DNA of 64,000 bases. It comes from Desmonostoc muscorum LEGE 12446. GTDB taxonomy: Bacteria; Cyanobacteriota; Cyanobacteriia; Cyanobacteriales; Nostocaceae. The DNA lies in NCBI RefSeq assembly GCF_015207005.2, contig NZ_JADEXS020000001.1:992001-1056000 (forward strand), read 5' to 3'. Shown in pieces: positions 27,702 to 36,841 of this stretch. The notes beneath the pieces were generated by a model. That model worked only from the letters and a program-made list of their open reading frames with translations, was not told the origin of the DNA and did not search any database. Each line of letters begins with the position of its first letter. Position 1 is the first letter of the stretch. Position numbers and translations under genes: made by a program.

Positions 27702-28553
27702 TTCTTTACCACCCTATTTTTGAGAGAGCATATTAGTAAAATTCCTAATTTCAATTGAAATAATTAATTTCAGTACCAACATTAGATAACACCGTTATTC
27801 CGATACTATGTGTGATTTTGTTGTTTGATGCATCTACCAAATGTCGTGTTTGGTTGCTTATATAGTAATCCGCTTTGATTTTTGAATTTATCTGTGTAAG
27901 TAGGCAGTGGGGGGTAGGGAATGGGGAATCAGGCTTTTTGAGTTGAGGGTGAGTTTTTCAAAAATCAAATAGGAGTCCTATGGGTACTTAATGAATTGCA
28001 ATTTTTAATCAATGTTGTTAATTAGATATCTAAAATAATTAACCGTGTAAAACAATACTTATTTAAGCTAAGTTTTAATTGATACGATTTTAGTCTCCTT
28101 ATGAATTTTTCCAAGATTAAGTAAATCTACAGTTACAATCAATATTTTTAATAAGGCTAAGTTTATAGTCTCATTAAGTCTAAGTAATTATACCTTTGTT
28201 GTTTAACATTTCGTCCAACAATTCATCAAAGACGATGAATCAGGATTTTTCTAAGTAGCAATTCTCAATTTTTAGAATTGCAATTTACCTTGTATCTTTC
28301 AGTACAGACTAAGGAGAGCTTGATAGGACTATTAATTTTATTGATGAGTGTTTATGCTGATCGCCATCGTTGACAAAATCGATTAGTCTAAACTTTCTTT
28401 ACTCAAACCGCGATCCTCTTCGAGGACAACTATACATGTATTTGCCAATAACTCTTAATTAGCTGTACTAATTGTAGGAACAGGTGGTGGGGACACACAG
28501 TTAAATATGCGTCCCTACGAATAACTGTATTCTATTGAACTAAAATATTGGAT
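27702..28553. other. 850-bp gap without recognised genes
   Basis: AT-rich, with a short GGGGGTAGGGAATGGGG run near 27908 and no long ORF, terminator or RNA gene that I could support. Confidence 0.5.
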
Positions 28554-29228
28554 TCAGATAATCGAATTGCTCAAAAACACGATGGCGATCGCACACAAAC
28601 ACCAGCCAGCAATATTAATTTTCCAGGGTGAAATTCGGTTGATTTCGCCCATACCCATCGCACTACCAATTTCTCTAACACTCATGGCAACTGCAACCTG
28701 AGTTAAGGTAATACCTAGTATATACGTAACTAGTGTTATTATTTCTGTCCCAATCATAGATTGTCCGTGAGCGTAACCCTGAAATAAACCAACACCGACA
28801 GCCATCACAGCAAGTACTATAAAGTTTACTTGATTTGGCATCATCAGCATTGTGCTTAAGAAAATAGTAGAAACACTTATGACTATTTCTGTCCCTGGTA
28901 AATTTAGCTCCAGTGAATGAATTATAATCCCCAAAACTACTGCTAGGACAAAATATCCAACTATCAAAGCGCCACGAACAAATATAGCTGACAGTAAGCC
29001 AACAGCAACAATACCAACTAAACAATTTGAGTTAATGACTGGATCTGCTACTCCCCAAAGAAAGCCTTCCCAAAAATTAGAGATGGCATGAACAGATGGT
29101 GTTCCAGTCCATGAACTTAGCAAGCTAATTAAAATCAGAGCTGCGATCGCTCCAATATGGCGATCGACTACCTTCGAGGTATAAAATTCCCCTGAAGCAG
29201 GGAATTGGGATAATTTAGTTTTGAACAT
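28554..29228 (-). CDS. HupE/UreJ-type membrane protein
   Basis: A protein of about 224 residues with six or seven membrane helices after a hydrophilic N-terminus. It fits the HupE/UreJ_2 family: the paired segments SNFWEGFLWGVADP (near residue 51) and GVGLFQGYAHGQSMIGTE (near 147), the latter with the family's histidine motif, face each other in two repeats. Known relatives carry Ni2+ or Co2+, often beside hydrogenase or urease genes. No such genes are nearby, so the substrate is open. GTG at 29231 or ATG at 29228 could start it. Confidence 0.7.
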   Translation of the reverse strand: MFKTKLSQFPASGEFYTSKVVDRHIGAIAALILISLLSSWTGTPSVHAISNFWEGFLWGVADPVINSNCLVGIVAVGLLSAIFVRGALIVGYFVLAVVLGIIIHSLELNLPGTEIVISVSTIFLSTMLMMPNQVNFIVLAVMAVGVGLFQGYAHGQSMIGTEIITLVTYILGITLTQVAVAMSVREIGSAMGMGEINRISPWKINIAGWCLCAIAIVFLSNSII

Positions 29229-29412
29229 CACTATATGCCAAATTAGTTTTTTCGGTAATTTATACTACCCACCTACCCCAAAAAACTAACGTGGTAATAA
29301 CGATAAATCATATTAACTTTATAAAGTTATGTAAAGTCTCAGTAGTGATGACAGTCTGCGGAGATTCAGTGTATGAATAATTACTGTTATTGGCGATTGA
29401 AGAGGCGAAGGC

Positions 29413-29436
29413 AGGGGCGCATAGCTATGCGCCCCT
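29413..29436. repeat. perfect 24-bp palindrome of the GCGCCCCTAC family
   Basis: AGGGGCGCATAG followed by its exact reverse complement. It sits in the 29229-29557 gap, which otherwise shows no gene. Confidence 0.8.
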
Positions 29437-29557
29437 ACAAATTTATGTACCTGATGTATTGGTAACTGCTATATCTCACAAATAATTATCATTAATTATT
29501 GATTGGATATTTTATTTTTTACCGGTCCTTGAATGAAGCATACCAAAGAGTTTGTTT

Positions 29558-30358
29558 CTATGTTTTTCTGACGATGTTATCAACCACATTTTGAATCATT
29601 TGGGCATCTGTTTCACTTAACTTTTCTAACTCAATTCTGTTGCTTTCTTGTGGGCTAGTAGAATTACTACTGTATATACGACAACTCAACCCTACAGGAC
29701 TATTTTCATAAAGTGTTGCATAGAATACACATGCTGCTACATAGGAGCCAATAGGGCTAGGATGACTTTGATCCGAACTATAAAGGTTTAATTTTGGATT
29801 CGCTTCTTGAACTTTTTGCCAAGCAATTCCCACAGGTGCAACTTTGGCTTTCAGTTCTTTAGCAATTCTCATGTAAGAATCAGTCAATATTTGTTGCGTT
29901 TCTGGTTGATTTTGCCTTGCCCAAGTTAGGTAAAATACAGTTTGAGAATTAACTCGCTTAATCTCGGCATCAAACAAACTGGCGTACTTATACATTTCCT
30001 GAGGATTAGTAATCGGTAAAGTACTCTGCTCTTGCAGTACTACATAATCCCAGTGTTTAGCTTTTAAAACCTTGAGTGCTTCACCACGTTTCCAGTGACT
30101 TTTGAGGGTAGCTCCACCCACCACAACCATCTCAGTTTGCAGGGTTTTGGTTTCTTTTGCCGACTCAGCTAACTGTTGTGTCAACCAAGGAAGGTCATTG
30201 AAATAGGTATAGCTGTTGCCAATAAATAAAACTCTGATTCCCTGTTGCTGGGATATTGGGAGAGAATTTACTTTAACTTGCCTTCCAATAATCGTAAACC
30301 AGGCAATCACCAAAAAGAGGAATAAACATGTATACACTGTTTTTGTGTCCATCATCAT
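29558..30358 (-). CDS. SGNH/GDSL-fold hydrolase
   Basis: A 266-residue exported esterase-like protein. An N-terminal membrane anchor or signal (YTCLFLFLVIAWFTII) is followed by block I VLFIGNSYTYF (near residue 49) with the nucleophilic serine. Block II is the glycine in VVGGATLKSHW, block III LQEQST, and block V SDQSHPSPIGSY (near 195-207) with the Asp-x-x-His pair. The fold acts on esters of carbohydrates or lipids; the substrate is unknown. Three ATGs in a row make the start ambiguous by one or two residues. It is an isolated gene. Confidence 0.82.
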   Translation of the reverse strand: MMMDTKTVYTCLFLFLVIAWFTIIGRQVKVNSLPISQQQGIRVLFIGNSYTYFNDLPWLTQQLAESAKETKTLQTEMVVVGGATLKSHWKRGEALKVLKAKHWDYVVLQEQSTLPITNPQEMYKYASLFDAEIKRVNSQTVFYLTWARQNQPETQQILTDSYMRIAKELKAKVAPVGIAWQKVQEANPKLNLYSSDQSHPSPIGSYVAACVFYATLYENSPVGLSCRIYSSNSTSPQESNRIELEKLSETDAQMIQNVVDNIVRKT

Positions 30359-30561
30359 CCCTGAAATTTTTGCAGCATAACTTCAATTATTGGACGGAGT
30401 TTTTGACGAAATAGTTCTGACTCTTTATCGATTATCACAAGATCACCAAATCTCAAGATTTTCTGCAATAGAGTGCAAGCTTTACCCAAACTAAAACTTT
30501 TCTTAAGTAAACTTTATTCTAAAAAAGACTAATCTAGAAAAGGCCTTTATTCGAGGGAAAA

Positions 30562-31428
30562 ATGAAATTCATCAAATTACTACTGCTTAGTATTGCTCTC
30601 ATCTTCTTTGCATGGATTAGTCCACTGCAAGCTAGTCCAATGGCTCAATTGCCAACTCCTTTACCGACCTTTGAGGAACTTCAAACAACATCTCTGAAAA
30701 ATTCAGAGAATGTATTGACTCTTGCAACAATTATATTGCCTCAATTATCCAAATTCGCTTTAGTTGATGAACTAGCCGAGAAGTATACGCCCAGCAAAAT
30801 CTTGAGCTACGATCGCGCAAAAGACGAAATGTTTGGTATTATCGACAACCAAGCAGGTATTGTGACAGATATTTATGCTAGTTATCCAATTCGTTTAATT
30901 GGCAGGGGCGATCCAAGTCAGGAAGCTGGTAAATTAAAGGTAAATACGGAACATGTTTGGCCACAAAGTAAAGGTGCTAACAAGGGTAATGCCCAAAGTG
31001 ACCTTCACCATCTGTTTCCTGCACGAGAAGATATTAATAGTGAGCGAGGCAATAAACCCTTCGATGATATAGCCGACACAACTACTAAGAAATGGTATCG
31101 AAATAATACTGTTCAATCTACAATTCCTAGTAGTGGAATTGATGAATTCAGCGAATCAGCATCTACTAAATTTGAGCCTAGAGAGAAAGTAAAAGGAGAT
31201 ATAGCTAGGGCAATGTTCTACTTTTACACTATCTATCGGAATCAGGCTGATAAAGAAGATCCAAATTACTTTAAAAATCAGCGTCAGACTTTGTGTAAAT
31301 GGAACCAGCAAGATCCCCCTGACACTGGTGAAATAGAACGTAATCAAGCGATCGCCAATTTTCAAGGAAATGACAATCCATTCGTGCTAGATGTTACACT
31401 AGCAGAACGGGCATACTGTAATACTTAA
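30562..31428 (+). CDS. endonuclease I family secreted nuclease
   Basis: A 288-residue protein with a clear signal peptide (MKFIKLLLLSIALIFFAWIS ... QASP) and the EndA/NucM endonuclease I domain: NTEHVWPQSKG near residue 131, DLHHLFPAREDINSERGNKPF near residues 147-167. These hold the beta-beta-alpha-metal active site (His in HVWP, His-His in DLHHLFP, Asn in DINSERGN). It should be a periplasmic or extracellular non-specific nuclease. It is convergent with the ABC exporter gene, only 14 bases apart. The AGGGAAAA upstream supports the ATG. Confidence 0.9.
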   Translation: MKFIKLLLLSIALIFFAWISPLQASPMAQLPTPLPTFEELQTTSLKNSENVLTLATIILPQLSKFALVDELAEKYTPSKILSYDRAKDEMFGIIDNQAGIVTDIYASYPIRLIGRGDPSQEAGKLKVNTEHVWPQSKGANKGNAQSDLHHLFPAREDINSERGNKPFDDIADTTTKKWYRNNTVQSTIPSSGIDEFSESASTKFEPREKVKGDIARAMFYFYTIYRNQADKEDPNYFKNQRQTLCKWNQQDPPDTGEIERNQAIANFQGNDNPFVLDVTLAERAYCNT

Positions 31429-31442
31429 AAGGTTTAGTGACC

Positions 31443-33194
31443 TTAATGCAATAATTCCTCAACTTGATGCTGGCTCCACAAAGTTCTGTAAAGACCTTGT
31501 TGTTGTAAAAGTTCTAAGTGATTTCCCATCTGCACAATTTTTCCCTTTTCCATGACAAAAATTCGGTCAGCAGCAGCAGCGGCAGATAGTTGATGAGTAA
31601 TAAAAATTACTGTCTTCCGTTGTGTACCACTGGAGAGATTTTTGAGAATTTCTGTAGCTGTTTGATTATCTACACTGGAGAGGGCATCATCTAAAATTAA
31701 CACTGGTGCATCAACCAGCATAGCTCTAGCGAGGGCAGTACGTTGCCGTTGACCGCCAGAAAGTGTAATCCCGCGTTCGCCAACGATGGTTTCGTATTTC
31801 TGGGGAAAATTATGAATTTCTGCATCAATTTGAGCCAATTTAGCAACAGATTCAACCTGTTCTTGTTCGCTAACTGGGTCACCGTAGCGGATATTATTTT
31901 TGATTGTGGTGCTAAAGAGAAAACTATCTTGGGGAACGTAGGCGATCGCACTTCGTAAATCTGCCAACGCTATCTTAGTAATATCCAGTTCATCTAAAAA
32001 CAATTGTCCTGGTTCAATATCCAATAAACGCGGCAAAGCATTGGCCAAAGTAGATTTTCCTGAACCAATTGCCCCAACAATTGCCACGGTTTCTCCCGGA
32101 GCAATAGTAAAGTTTAGATTTTCTAAAGCCGGAGTAGTAGAACCAGGATAAGTGTAGTTGAGATTTTTTGCTGTCAGTTCTCCTTGGAGTTCAGCCATTG
32201 TTAGATGTACCGCATCGGCTGTGTCTTGAATTTTCGGTGTGACACTGAGAATAGATTCAAGCCTATCGATACTAACTTCACCTCGTTGGTAGGTGCTAAT
32301 TGTGAACCCTAAAAGAGTAGTGGGGAAAACTAGACGCTCTACATAGATTAAGAGTGCTAAAAAGTCCCCAACTTCAAGCGTCCCAGAAGACATCCGCGCC
32401 GCCCCTAGCCAAATAATTACCAGAGAACTGACATTAGCTAGGCCGCCAATTAAAGGAAATAGAGTATTTCGGCTTTTTGCCAGTTCCAAATTAGCAGCCA
32501 ATAGCTGCTGATTTTTCTTGGCAAAAGCTCGACGCTCATTTGCTTCTTGGGCATAGATTTTAATTAAGGCAATGCCGCTAATATCTTCTTGGATGAGTTC
32601 GCTGATGTCAGAAAGTTGCTCTTGGACTGCTGCTTGTTGTTTGCGTAAGCGATCGCTAAACAAACTCACCAGCAAAAACATAAAAGGGTACACTGCCAAA
32701 GAAGCTAGTGTGAGATCCACACTAATTGCCAGCATTACTGGCAGTGTCAGAGCGTAAGCAAAAACTGTATTTGCAAAACTCAAGACGGCAAAACCTAACA
32801 ACCGCTTGATATTGTCCACATCACTGGTAGCCCGGCTAATCAAATCACCAGCAGTATTACTGGCAAAATAAGACGGTTCCAGCTTCAGTAAGTGTTCAAA
32901 AATCCGTTGTTTGAGGTCAAATTCTACCTGACGCCCTACCCCAAATAGCCAAATGCGTGATGCCATACGCATTAGCCACATTGCTGAACTGAGTAATACA
33001 ATAATAACTACGTAATGTATTATTTGATTCCAGTTGAAAGTAGTTGAGAGTTTGTCAACACCAGCACGAATCAACCAAGGGATATAAACGCCCAGGGCAT
33101 TAACAGACAACAAAGCGAGAATACCTAAAGAGGCTTCCCGCCAATGGGGTCGAAGGTAAGCACCAAGTTTAGCGAGTCTTCGAGATTTTGCCAT
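31443..33194 (-). CDS. ABC exporter, MsbA/LmrA-like (fused permease-ATPase)
   Basis: A 583-residue half-transporter with six membrane helices (about residues 20-305) and a C-terminal ATPase. Walker A GAIGSGKSTLANAL is near residue 375, Q-loop YVPQDSFLFSTT near 420, signature LSGGQRQRTALARAML near 477, and Walker B APVLILDDALSSVD directly after. It belongs to the B-type exporters that flip lipids or drugs as dimers. Here it stands alone, with no second half-transporter next to it, so a homodimer is likely. The substrate is unknown. Confidence 0.92.
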   Translation of the reverse strand: MAKSRRLAKLGAYLRPHWREASLGILALLSVNALGVYIPWLIRAGVDKLSTTFNWNQIIHYVVIIVLLSSAMWLMRMASRIWLFGVGRQVEFDLKQRIFEHLLKLEPSYFASNTAGDLISRATSDVDNIKRLLGFAVLSFANTVFAYALTLPVMLAISVDLTLASLAVYPFMFLLVSLFSDRLRKQQAAVQEQLSDISELIQEDISGIALIKIYAQEANERRAFAKKNQQLLAANLELAKSRNTLFPLIGGLANVSSLVIIWLGAARMSSGTLEVGDFLALLIYVERLVFPTTLLGFTISTYQRGEVSIDRLESILSVTPKIQDTADAVHLTMAELQGELTAKNLNYTYPGSTTPALENLNFTIAPGETVAIVGAIGSGKSTLANALPRLLDIEPGQLFLDELDITKIALADLRSAIAYVPQDSFLFSTTIKNNIRYGDPVSEQEQVESVAKLAQIDAEIHNFPQKYETIVGERGITLSGGQRQRTALARAMLVDAPVLILDDALSSVDNQTATEILKNLSSGTQRKTVIFITHQLSAAAAADRIFVMEKGKIVQMGNHLELLQQQGLYRTLWSQHQVEELLH

Positions 33195-33399
33195 TAAAGC
33201 AATTTTGCAACTTTATCATCCTAGATTAACTGCTAGTCTCAGAAGGCAGCTAGGTAGAGGTAATTTTGCTCATAAAGTAAGCTTTTATACCTTTTTAACT
33301 ACATAGTTATTGCCTTCCCTTTCATTGAAAGCGTTCTCTTAGCATGTACTCAAATTTTTAATGCTCTTGTGGGAATTACAGCCTTAATTAATCCAGCCA

Positions 33400-33434
33400 C
33401 TAGTACTGCGTCCCTCACAGGGTAGCAGTACTAG
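33400..33434. repeat. inverted repeat CTAGTACTGC / GCAGTACTAG
   Basis: Perfect 10-bp arms separated by 15 bases. It lies between two minus-strand genes, about 200 bases upstream of the ABC exporter start; it is not followed by a T tract on either strand. Confidence 0.6.
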
Positions 33435-33476
33435 GGCGTGGAGTTACGGACTTTTGAGTATTTATTTTTGACTTTT

Positions 33477-34109
33477 TTACCGCTGAACACGCAAGAACCT
33501 GTAAATTTCAGTCAGATAACTTTCCCAAGTTCTCGTTGTCAATTGCAGGGTTTCCGCATTAGGTACAAAGTCTTCAAGTCGTAAACCGCGTGTGCGAATA
33601 TCTTGAGGATTTCCTTGCAATAAGTAGGGAGGCACTCTCAAATTATAAGAAAGAATGTTATTCCCCGTTACATCTGAAATATTTGTCCCGGTGGTTTGTT
33701 GTCCAAATGCCACTAGTGTTTCAGGTGTTGATACAGCAGCTGCTCCTAAGGGCGCTCGATAAAGAAAATAGGCCACTGCTGGTGTACTTGCCAACAGCAA
33801 AATCGTTAGTGCCCAACCCACTAAGTATCCTCCTGGCTTGTCTATCCCGCCTCCTTTGATCCTCTGAGCTGCAAAAATCATCATTAAAACAGAGGCTCCC
33901 AGAGGCTTGAGTGGAAAAGACATCATCCTCCACAACGACGCCACAGCTGGTTCATTGGGGTTGAGAAACGATAGGGCTACGACTACCAACATAACGACTA
34001 AGATTAATCGCCCTACAAAAGTTCCTGAAGGATAAAATCGCTGGAACAGAGAATATACGATAGTGCCAATCAACAGCCACAGCAGTACCCGGCTTAGCAA
34101 TAGAAACAT
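33477..34109 (-). CDS. membrane protein, possibly an internally deleted YdcF/DUF218-like protein
   Basis: A 210-residue protein with four N-terminal membrane helices (about 5-25, 33-50, 65-85, 95-118) and a soluble tail. The N-terminus (MFLLLSRVLLWLLIG ... FPLKPLGASVLMMIF) and the end (IRTRGLRLEDFVPNAETLQL) remind me of the two ends of longer cyanobacterial YdcF-type proteins. The catalytic DUF218 core is not visible between them. A natural short relative or an internal deletion would both fit. This recollection could not be tested; the reading frame itself is convincing. Confidence 0.55.
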   Translation of the reverse strand: MFLLLSRVLLWLLIGTIVYSLFQRFYPSGTFVGRLILVVMLVVVALSFLNPNEPAVASLWRMMSFPLKPLGASVLMMIFAAQRIKGGGIDKPGGYLVGWALTILLLASTPAVAYFLYRAPLGAAAVSTPETLVAFGQQTTGTNISDVTGNNILSYNLRVPPYLLQGNPQDIRTRGLRLEDFVPNAETLQLTTRTWESYLTEIYRFLRVQR

Positions 34110-34584
34110 AGATTAACTCTCAAATTTTCTGGTGCGGTGAGCCAGTGCGGTGGTGAGGCAGTCCGCTTTGATTGGGGTTTCGACACCACTTTTTTGAAGT
34201 TGGGCATTGCCCAGCTTTGGTTATGGTTCCCCAGAAGGAACTGCCGAAAGGGTTTCCCGACATAAAGCAACCAGTGTAGTCTTGTGGAGACAGTTTATTG
34301 GGCGGAAAATGCCCATCCAATAGTAGTGGCTCCATAAGAGCGACTGGCGTCAACTGGCTAACCCGTAAGAGCTAGCCTAGAGGCTTCGGGAAATGGATTT
34401 ATTTTATCGTCAAATTGTAATTACACCGTTTGACTTAAAATACCTACCTCAAACCTCACACCTAAAGACTACCGTCGTAGTGATTTTAGTGCAATTTTTT
34501 GACACTGCGTCTATTATTTATAATTTTCCAGAAGAAGTAATGTGGCACCATTGACATACTTCCTAGTCGAAAGGTAAAAGGATT
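34110..34584. other. gap with repeat DNA upstream of the membrane-protein gene
   Basis: Contains CAGTGCGGTGGTGAGGCAGT-type sequence, an AAGTTGGGCA/TGCCCAGCTT hairpin near 34196 and AT-rich DNA. A 77-codon minus-strand frame exists but has no recognisable family and no supporting context. Confidence 0.45.
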
Positions 34585-34710
34585 CTAAGCTAAAACAGCA
34601 ATTCGAGGCTGTGGCTGTGCGACATCACCTAACTTACCAGTGGATGCCCCAACTGTTTTAATATTTTTAGCGGCGTTTTCATCCCGTCCATCTAGACCTC
34701 CGCAAGGGTA
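34585..34710 (-). pseudogene. 3' fragment of a second tnpB gene
   Basis: Translated on the minus strand this reads YPCGGLDGRDENAAKNIKTV, continues GASTGKLGDVAQPQPRIAVL and ends in a TAG at 34585-34587. CG...DGRDENAAKNI is the RuvC-III end and last zinc-finger cysteine of TnpB proteins. The frame is cut off exactly where the left end of the IS605-type element begins. It is the tail of another transposon-encoded TnpB, not part of the intact element, whose tnpB lies on the opposite strand. Confidence 0.8.
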
Positions 34711-34779
34711 CTCCCGCTACACCGGAACGGTTGGCGGTGACGGGGAATTGCGGGGTAATTGGAGGGGTTCAATGCCCTT

Positions 34780-35187
34780 TCAATTACCAGGACTGCTCTG
34801 TTTCTCAACATAAGATTTAAGTTGTTCAAGGGTAACGCCACCACACGAAGCAACGAAGTATGCACCCGTCCAAAATACTGGTTTGTTGTAAAACTGGTTA
34901 ACGTGTTCATTGAACTCCTTGCGGATTAAACGACTAGAAACGGTTTTGAGATTATTCACGAGCTTACTTACTTCTACATCTGGCGGATAGCTAATGACCA
35001 AGTGAACATGGTCTGATTCTGCGTTGTATTCTGTAACTTTACTTCTCCACTTGACGCAAGTACTTTCAAATACGTCTTGCAGCCGATTGAGAATGGCTTG
35101 GTTAATTACTTTCCTCCGATATTTTGTCACCAACACTAAATGAATATTTAGGCTATAAACTGCCCGATGGCTTATGTTGTAACTCAT
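34780..35187 (-). CDS. tnpA: IS200/IS605-family Y1 transposase TnpA
   Basis: A 135-residue HUH single-stranded-DNA transposase. The HUH motif is DHVHLVISYPP (His-Val-His) near residue 60, and the likely catalytic tyrosine is in LKSYVEKQ near residue 127. The N-terminus (HRAVYSLNIHLVLVTKYRRKV) is classic. It cuts and joins at the subterminal hairpins. The length is normal and the frame intact, so it is probably active. Its start is 24 bp from the tnpB start on the opposite strand. Confidence 0.93.
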   Translation of the reverse strand: MSYNISHRAVYSLNIHLVLVTKYRRKVINQAILNRLQDVFESTCVKWRSKVTEYNAESDHVHLVISYPPDVEVSKLVNNLKTVSSRLIRKEFNEHVNQFYNKPVFWTGAYFVASCGGVTLEQLKSYVEKQSSPGN

Positions 35188-35211
35188 TCCACTAAATGGT
35201 ATTATGAGTAT

Positions 35212-36519
35212 ATGTTACTCACTTACCAGTACAAACTCAATCCCACATCCCAACAGGTTGTCACACTTGAAACCTGGGGCGAGTTGCTGCGTCGTCATTG
35301 GAACTATGCGCTAGGCGAGAGATTAGACGGGCTTTGGCGTACAAGGTCACAAATTGACCGATGCAGTTTAGTCTGTGAGCCAATTGGTGAGATACCAGAT
35401 AAACCCGATTACTATACACAAGCGTCAGACCTCAAACGGACTAAAGAGCTATTCCCCGACTACAAAAACATTTACGCTGACTGCCAACAACAAAACCTGA
35501 TGCGATTGGACAAGGCGTGGAAGCGGTGGCTAATACCTGATAAGAAGGGAAAAAGGGGAGGAAAACCACGATTTAAAAAGCGTGGTGATATAAGTTCATT
35601 TACGTTTCCGCGCGTTAATTCACCCAAGGCTGGCGCACATCTGGTAAGTAATACTCTCAAACTATCCAAGATTGGTGAAGTCAAGATTATCTTGCATCGT
35701 CCGATTCCAGATGGTTTCGAGATTAAACAAGCAACAATTTTAAGCAAAGCTGATGGTTGGTATGTCAGTTTCTCTTTAGAAGACAAGACTGTTCCCAATG
35801 CTTTGTCAAGGGACAAAATCACAACCGTTACTGGCATAGACGTAGGTTTAGAAAAGTTTTTAACTACTGCTGATGGACAAAGTGTTGAAGTACCGCAGTA
35901 TTACCGTAAAGCGCAGTCTGCATTAGCTCGTCAGCAACGGCAACTTGCACGTAAGATTATTGGGTCGAAAAATCATAAAAAGCAGGCGAACACTTTAGCT
36001 AGACTTCATTTGCACGTTGCAAGACAGAGGAAAGAGTTTCATTATCATGTCGCTCATTGGTTAGTTAATTCCTATGATTTAATTGTTTTTGAAAACTTGA
36101 ACATTAGAGGTTTAGCTAGAACTCGCCTTGCTTTGTCAATACTGGATGTTGCGTGGGGTGCATTCCTCCAAATTATGCAAGCAGTAGCGGTAAAACGCGG
36201 CAAGCTGACACTTGGAGTTGACGCAAGAAACACGAGTATTAATTGTTCGAGTTGCGGTGAAAGAGTTGAAAAAACTTTGGCAGTCCGTATTCATAGCTGT
36301 TCTTGTGGATTGGTCATTGACCGCGACTGGAACAGCGCATTGAATCTTTTAAAGCGTGGACTCGCCCTGAGCGAAGTCGTTCGCGCTAGCGTCTCTGAAG
36401 GAGAAGGGTCGGTTGGACTACCGATTCCTGGCTGTGGAGGCTTAGGGGATACCCAGCCCGTGAAGCAGCAAGTCTCATTTGTGAATTTGAGATGCTCCCG
36501 CTACACCGCTTGCGGTTAG
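35212..36519 (+). CDS. tnpB: TnpB, RNA-guided nuclease of an IS605-type element
   Basis: A protein of about 435 residues beginning MLLTYQYKLNPTSQQ; the 15 upstream codons overlap tnpA and were dropped. The RuvC nuclease residues are present: Asp in VTGIDVGLEKF (about 209), Glu in IVFENLNIRGL (about 295), Asp in VIDRDWNSALNLL (about 372). A CSSCG ... CSCG zinc finger (about 346-367) is also present. TnpB proteins are programmable DNA nucleases guided by an RNA from the element's right end and are ancestors of Cas12. The stop codon lies within the right-end hairpin, so the guide scaffold would overlap the 3' coding end. Confidence 0.93.
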   Translation: MLLTYQYKLNPTSQQVVTLETWGELLRRHWNYALGERLDGLWRTRSQIDRCSLVCEPIGEIPDKPDYYTQASDLKRTKELFPDYKNIYADCQQQNLMRLDKAWKRWLIPDKKGKRGGKPRFKKRGDISSFTFPRVNSPKAGAHLVSNTLKLSKIGEVKIILHRPIPDGFEIKQATILSKADGWYVSFSLEDKTVPNALSRDKITTVTGIDVGLEKFLTTADGQSVEVPQYYRKAQSALARQQRQLARKIIGSKNHKKQANTLARLHLHVARQRKEFHYHVAHWLVNSYDLIVFENLNIRGLARTRLALSILDVAWGAFLQIMQAVAVKRGKLTLGVDARNTSINCSSCGERVEKTLAVRIHSCSCGLVIDRDWNSALNLLKRGLALSEVVRASVSEGEGSVGLPIPGCGGLGDTQPVKQQVSFVNLRCSRYTACG

Positions 36520-36525
36520 CGGGAG
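36495..36525 (+). repeat. right-end hairpin of the IS element
   Basis: CTCCCGCTA pairs with TAGCGGGAG, with an inner ACCGC/GCGGT stem. It includes the tnpB stop codon and is the expected 3' scaffold boundary of a TnpB guide RNA. Confidence 0.75.
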
Positions 36526-36841
36526 AGTTGTCACTCACTGATTGACCGTGCCAATTTTAGATTTTAGATTTTAGATTTTAGATTATTTCGGTACTCCTTT
36601 CCTGCGGAACGCTACGCGAACCCAGAAGCAAGCTTCATGCCCCGCTATCGCGTGGGCGGAACAAATCCTTTCATCCAAAATTTAAAATCATAATGCCCCG
36701 CACCCCAAGTGGCACGAGGCCAATCCAAAATCCCAAATCTAAAATCCAAAATTGTTTGACGTTCTAGAAGGACAGGGTTTTAAACCCAATTTTCCAGTAA
36801 ATTAAATTGATTGAGTAATTGTTAACTTCAAAGGAAAAACT
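36526..36841. repeat. STRR-rich gap upstream of galE
   Basis: TTTTAGA heptamers (36553-36585), a CCTGCGGAACGCTACGCG repeat near 36601, and inverted AAATCCAAAAT units near 36724-36750. No gene apart from the galE leader. Confidence 0.65.

Larger units (their letters stand above)
34711..36525. mobile_element. IS605-type insertion sequence (divergent tnpA and tnpB)
   Basis: The element carries a Y1 transposase (minus) and a TnpB nuclease (plus), back to back. Both ends contain CTCCCGCTACACCG (34711-34724 and 36495-36508) as part of imperfect palindromes, the subterminal hairpins that Y1 transposases recognise. There are no terminal inverted repeats or obvious target duplication, as expected for this single-stranded-DNA family. 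Exact cleavage sites were not determined. Both genes look intact. Confidence 0.85.

Noticed and set aside
33400..33434. CTAGTACTGC hairpin as a terminator
   Set aside because: No T tract on either strand and its orientation relative to the neighbouring genes is ambiguous; listed only as an inverted repeat.
34120..34353. 77-codon minus-strand ORF with ordinary composition
   Set aside because: No recognised family, lies in repeat-like DNA and lacks a convincing ribosome-binding site; kept only as part of the gap description.
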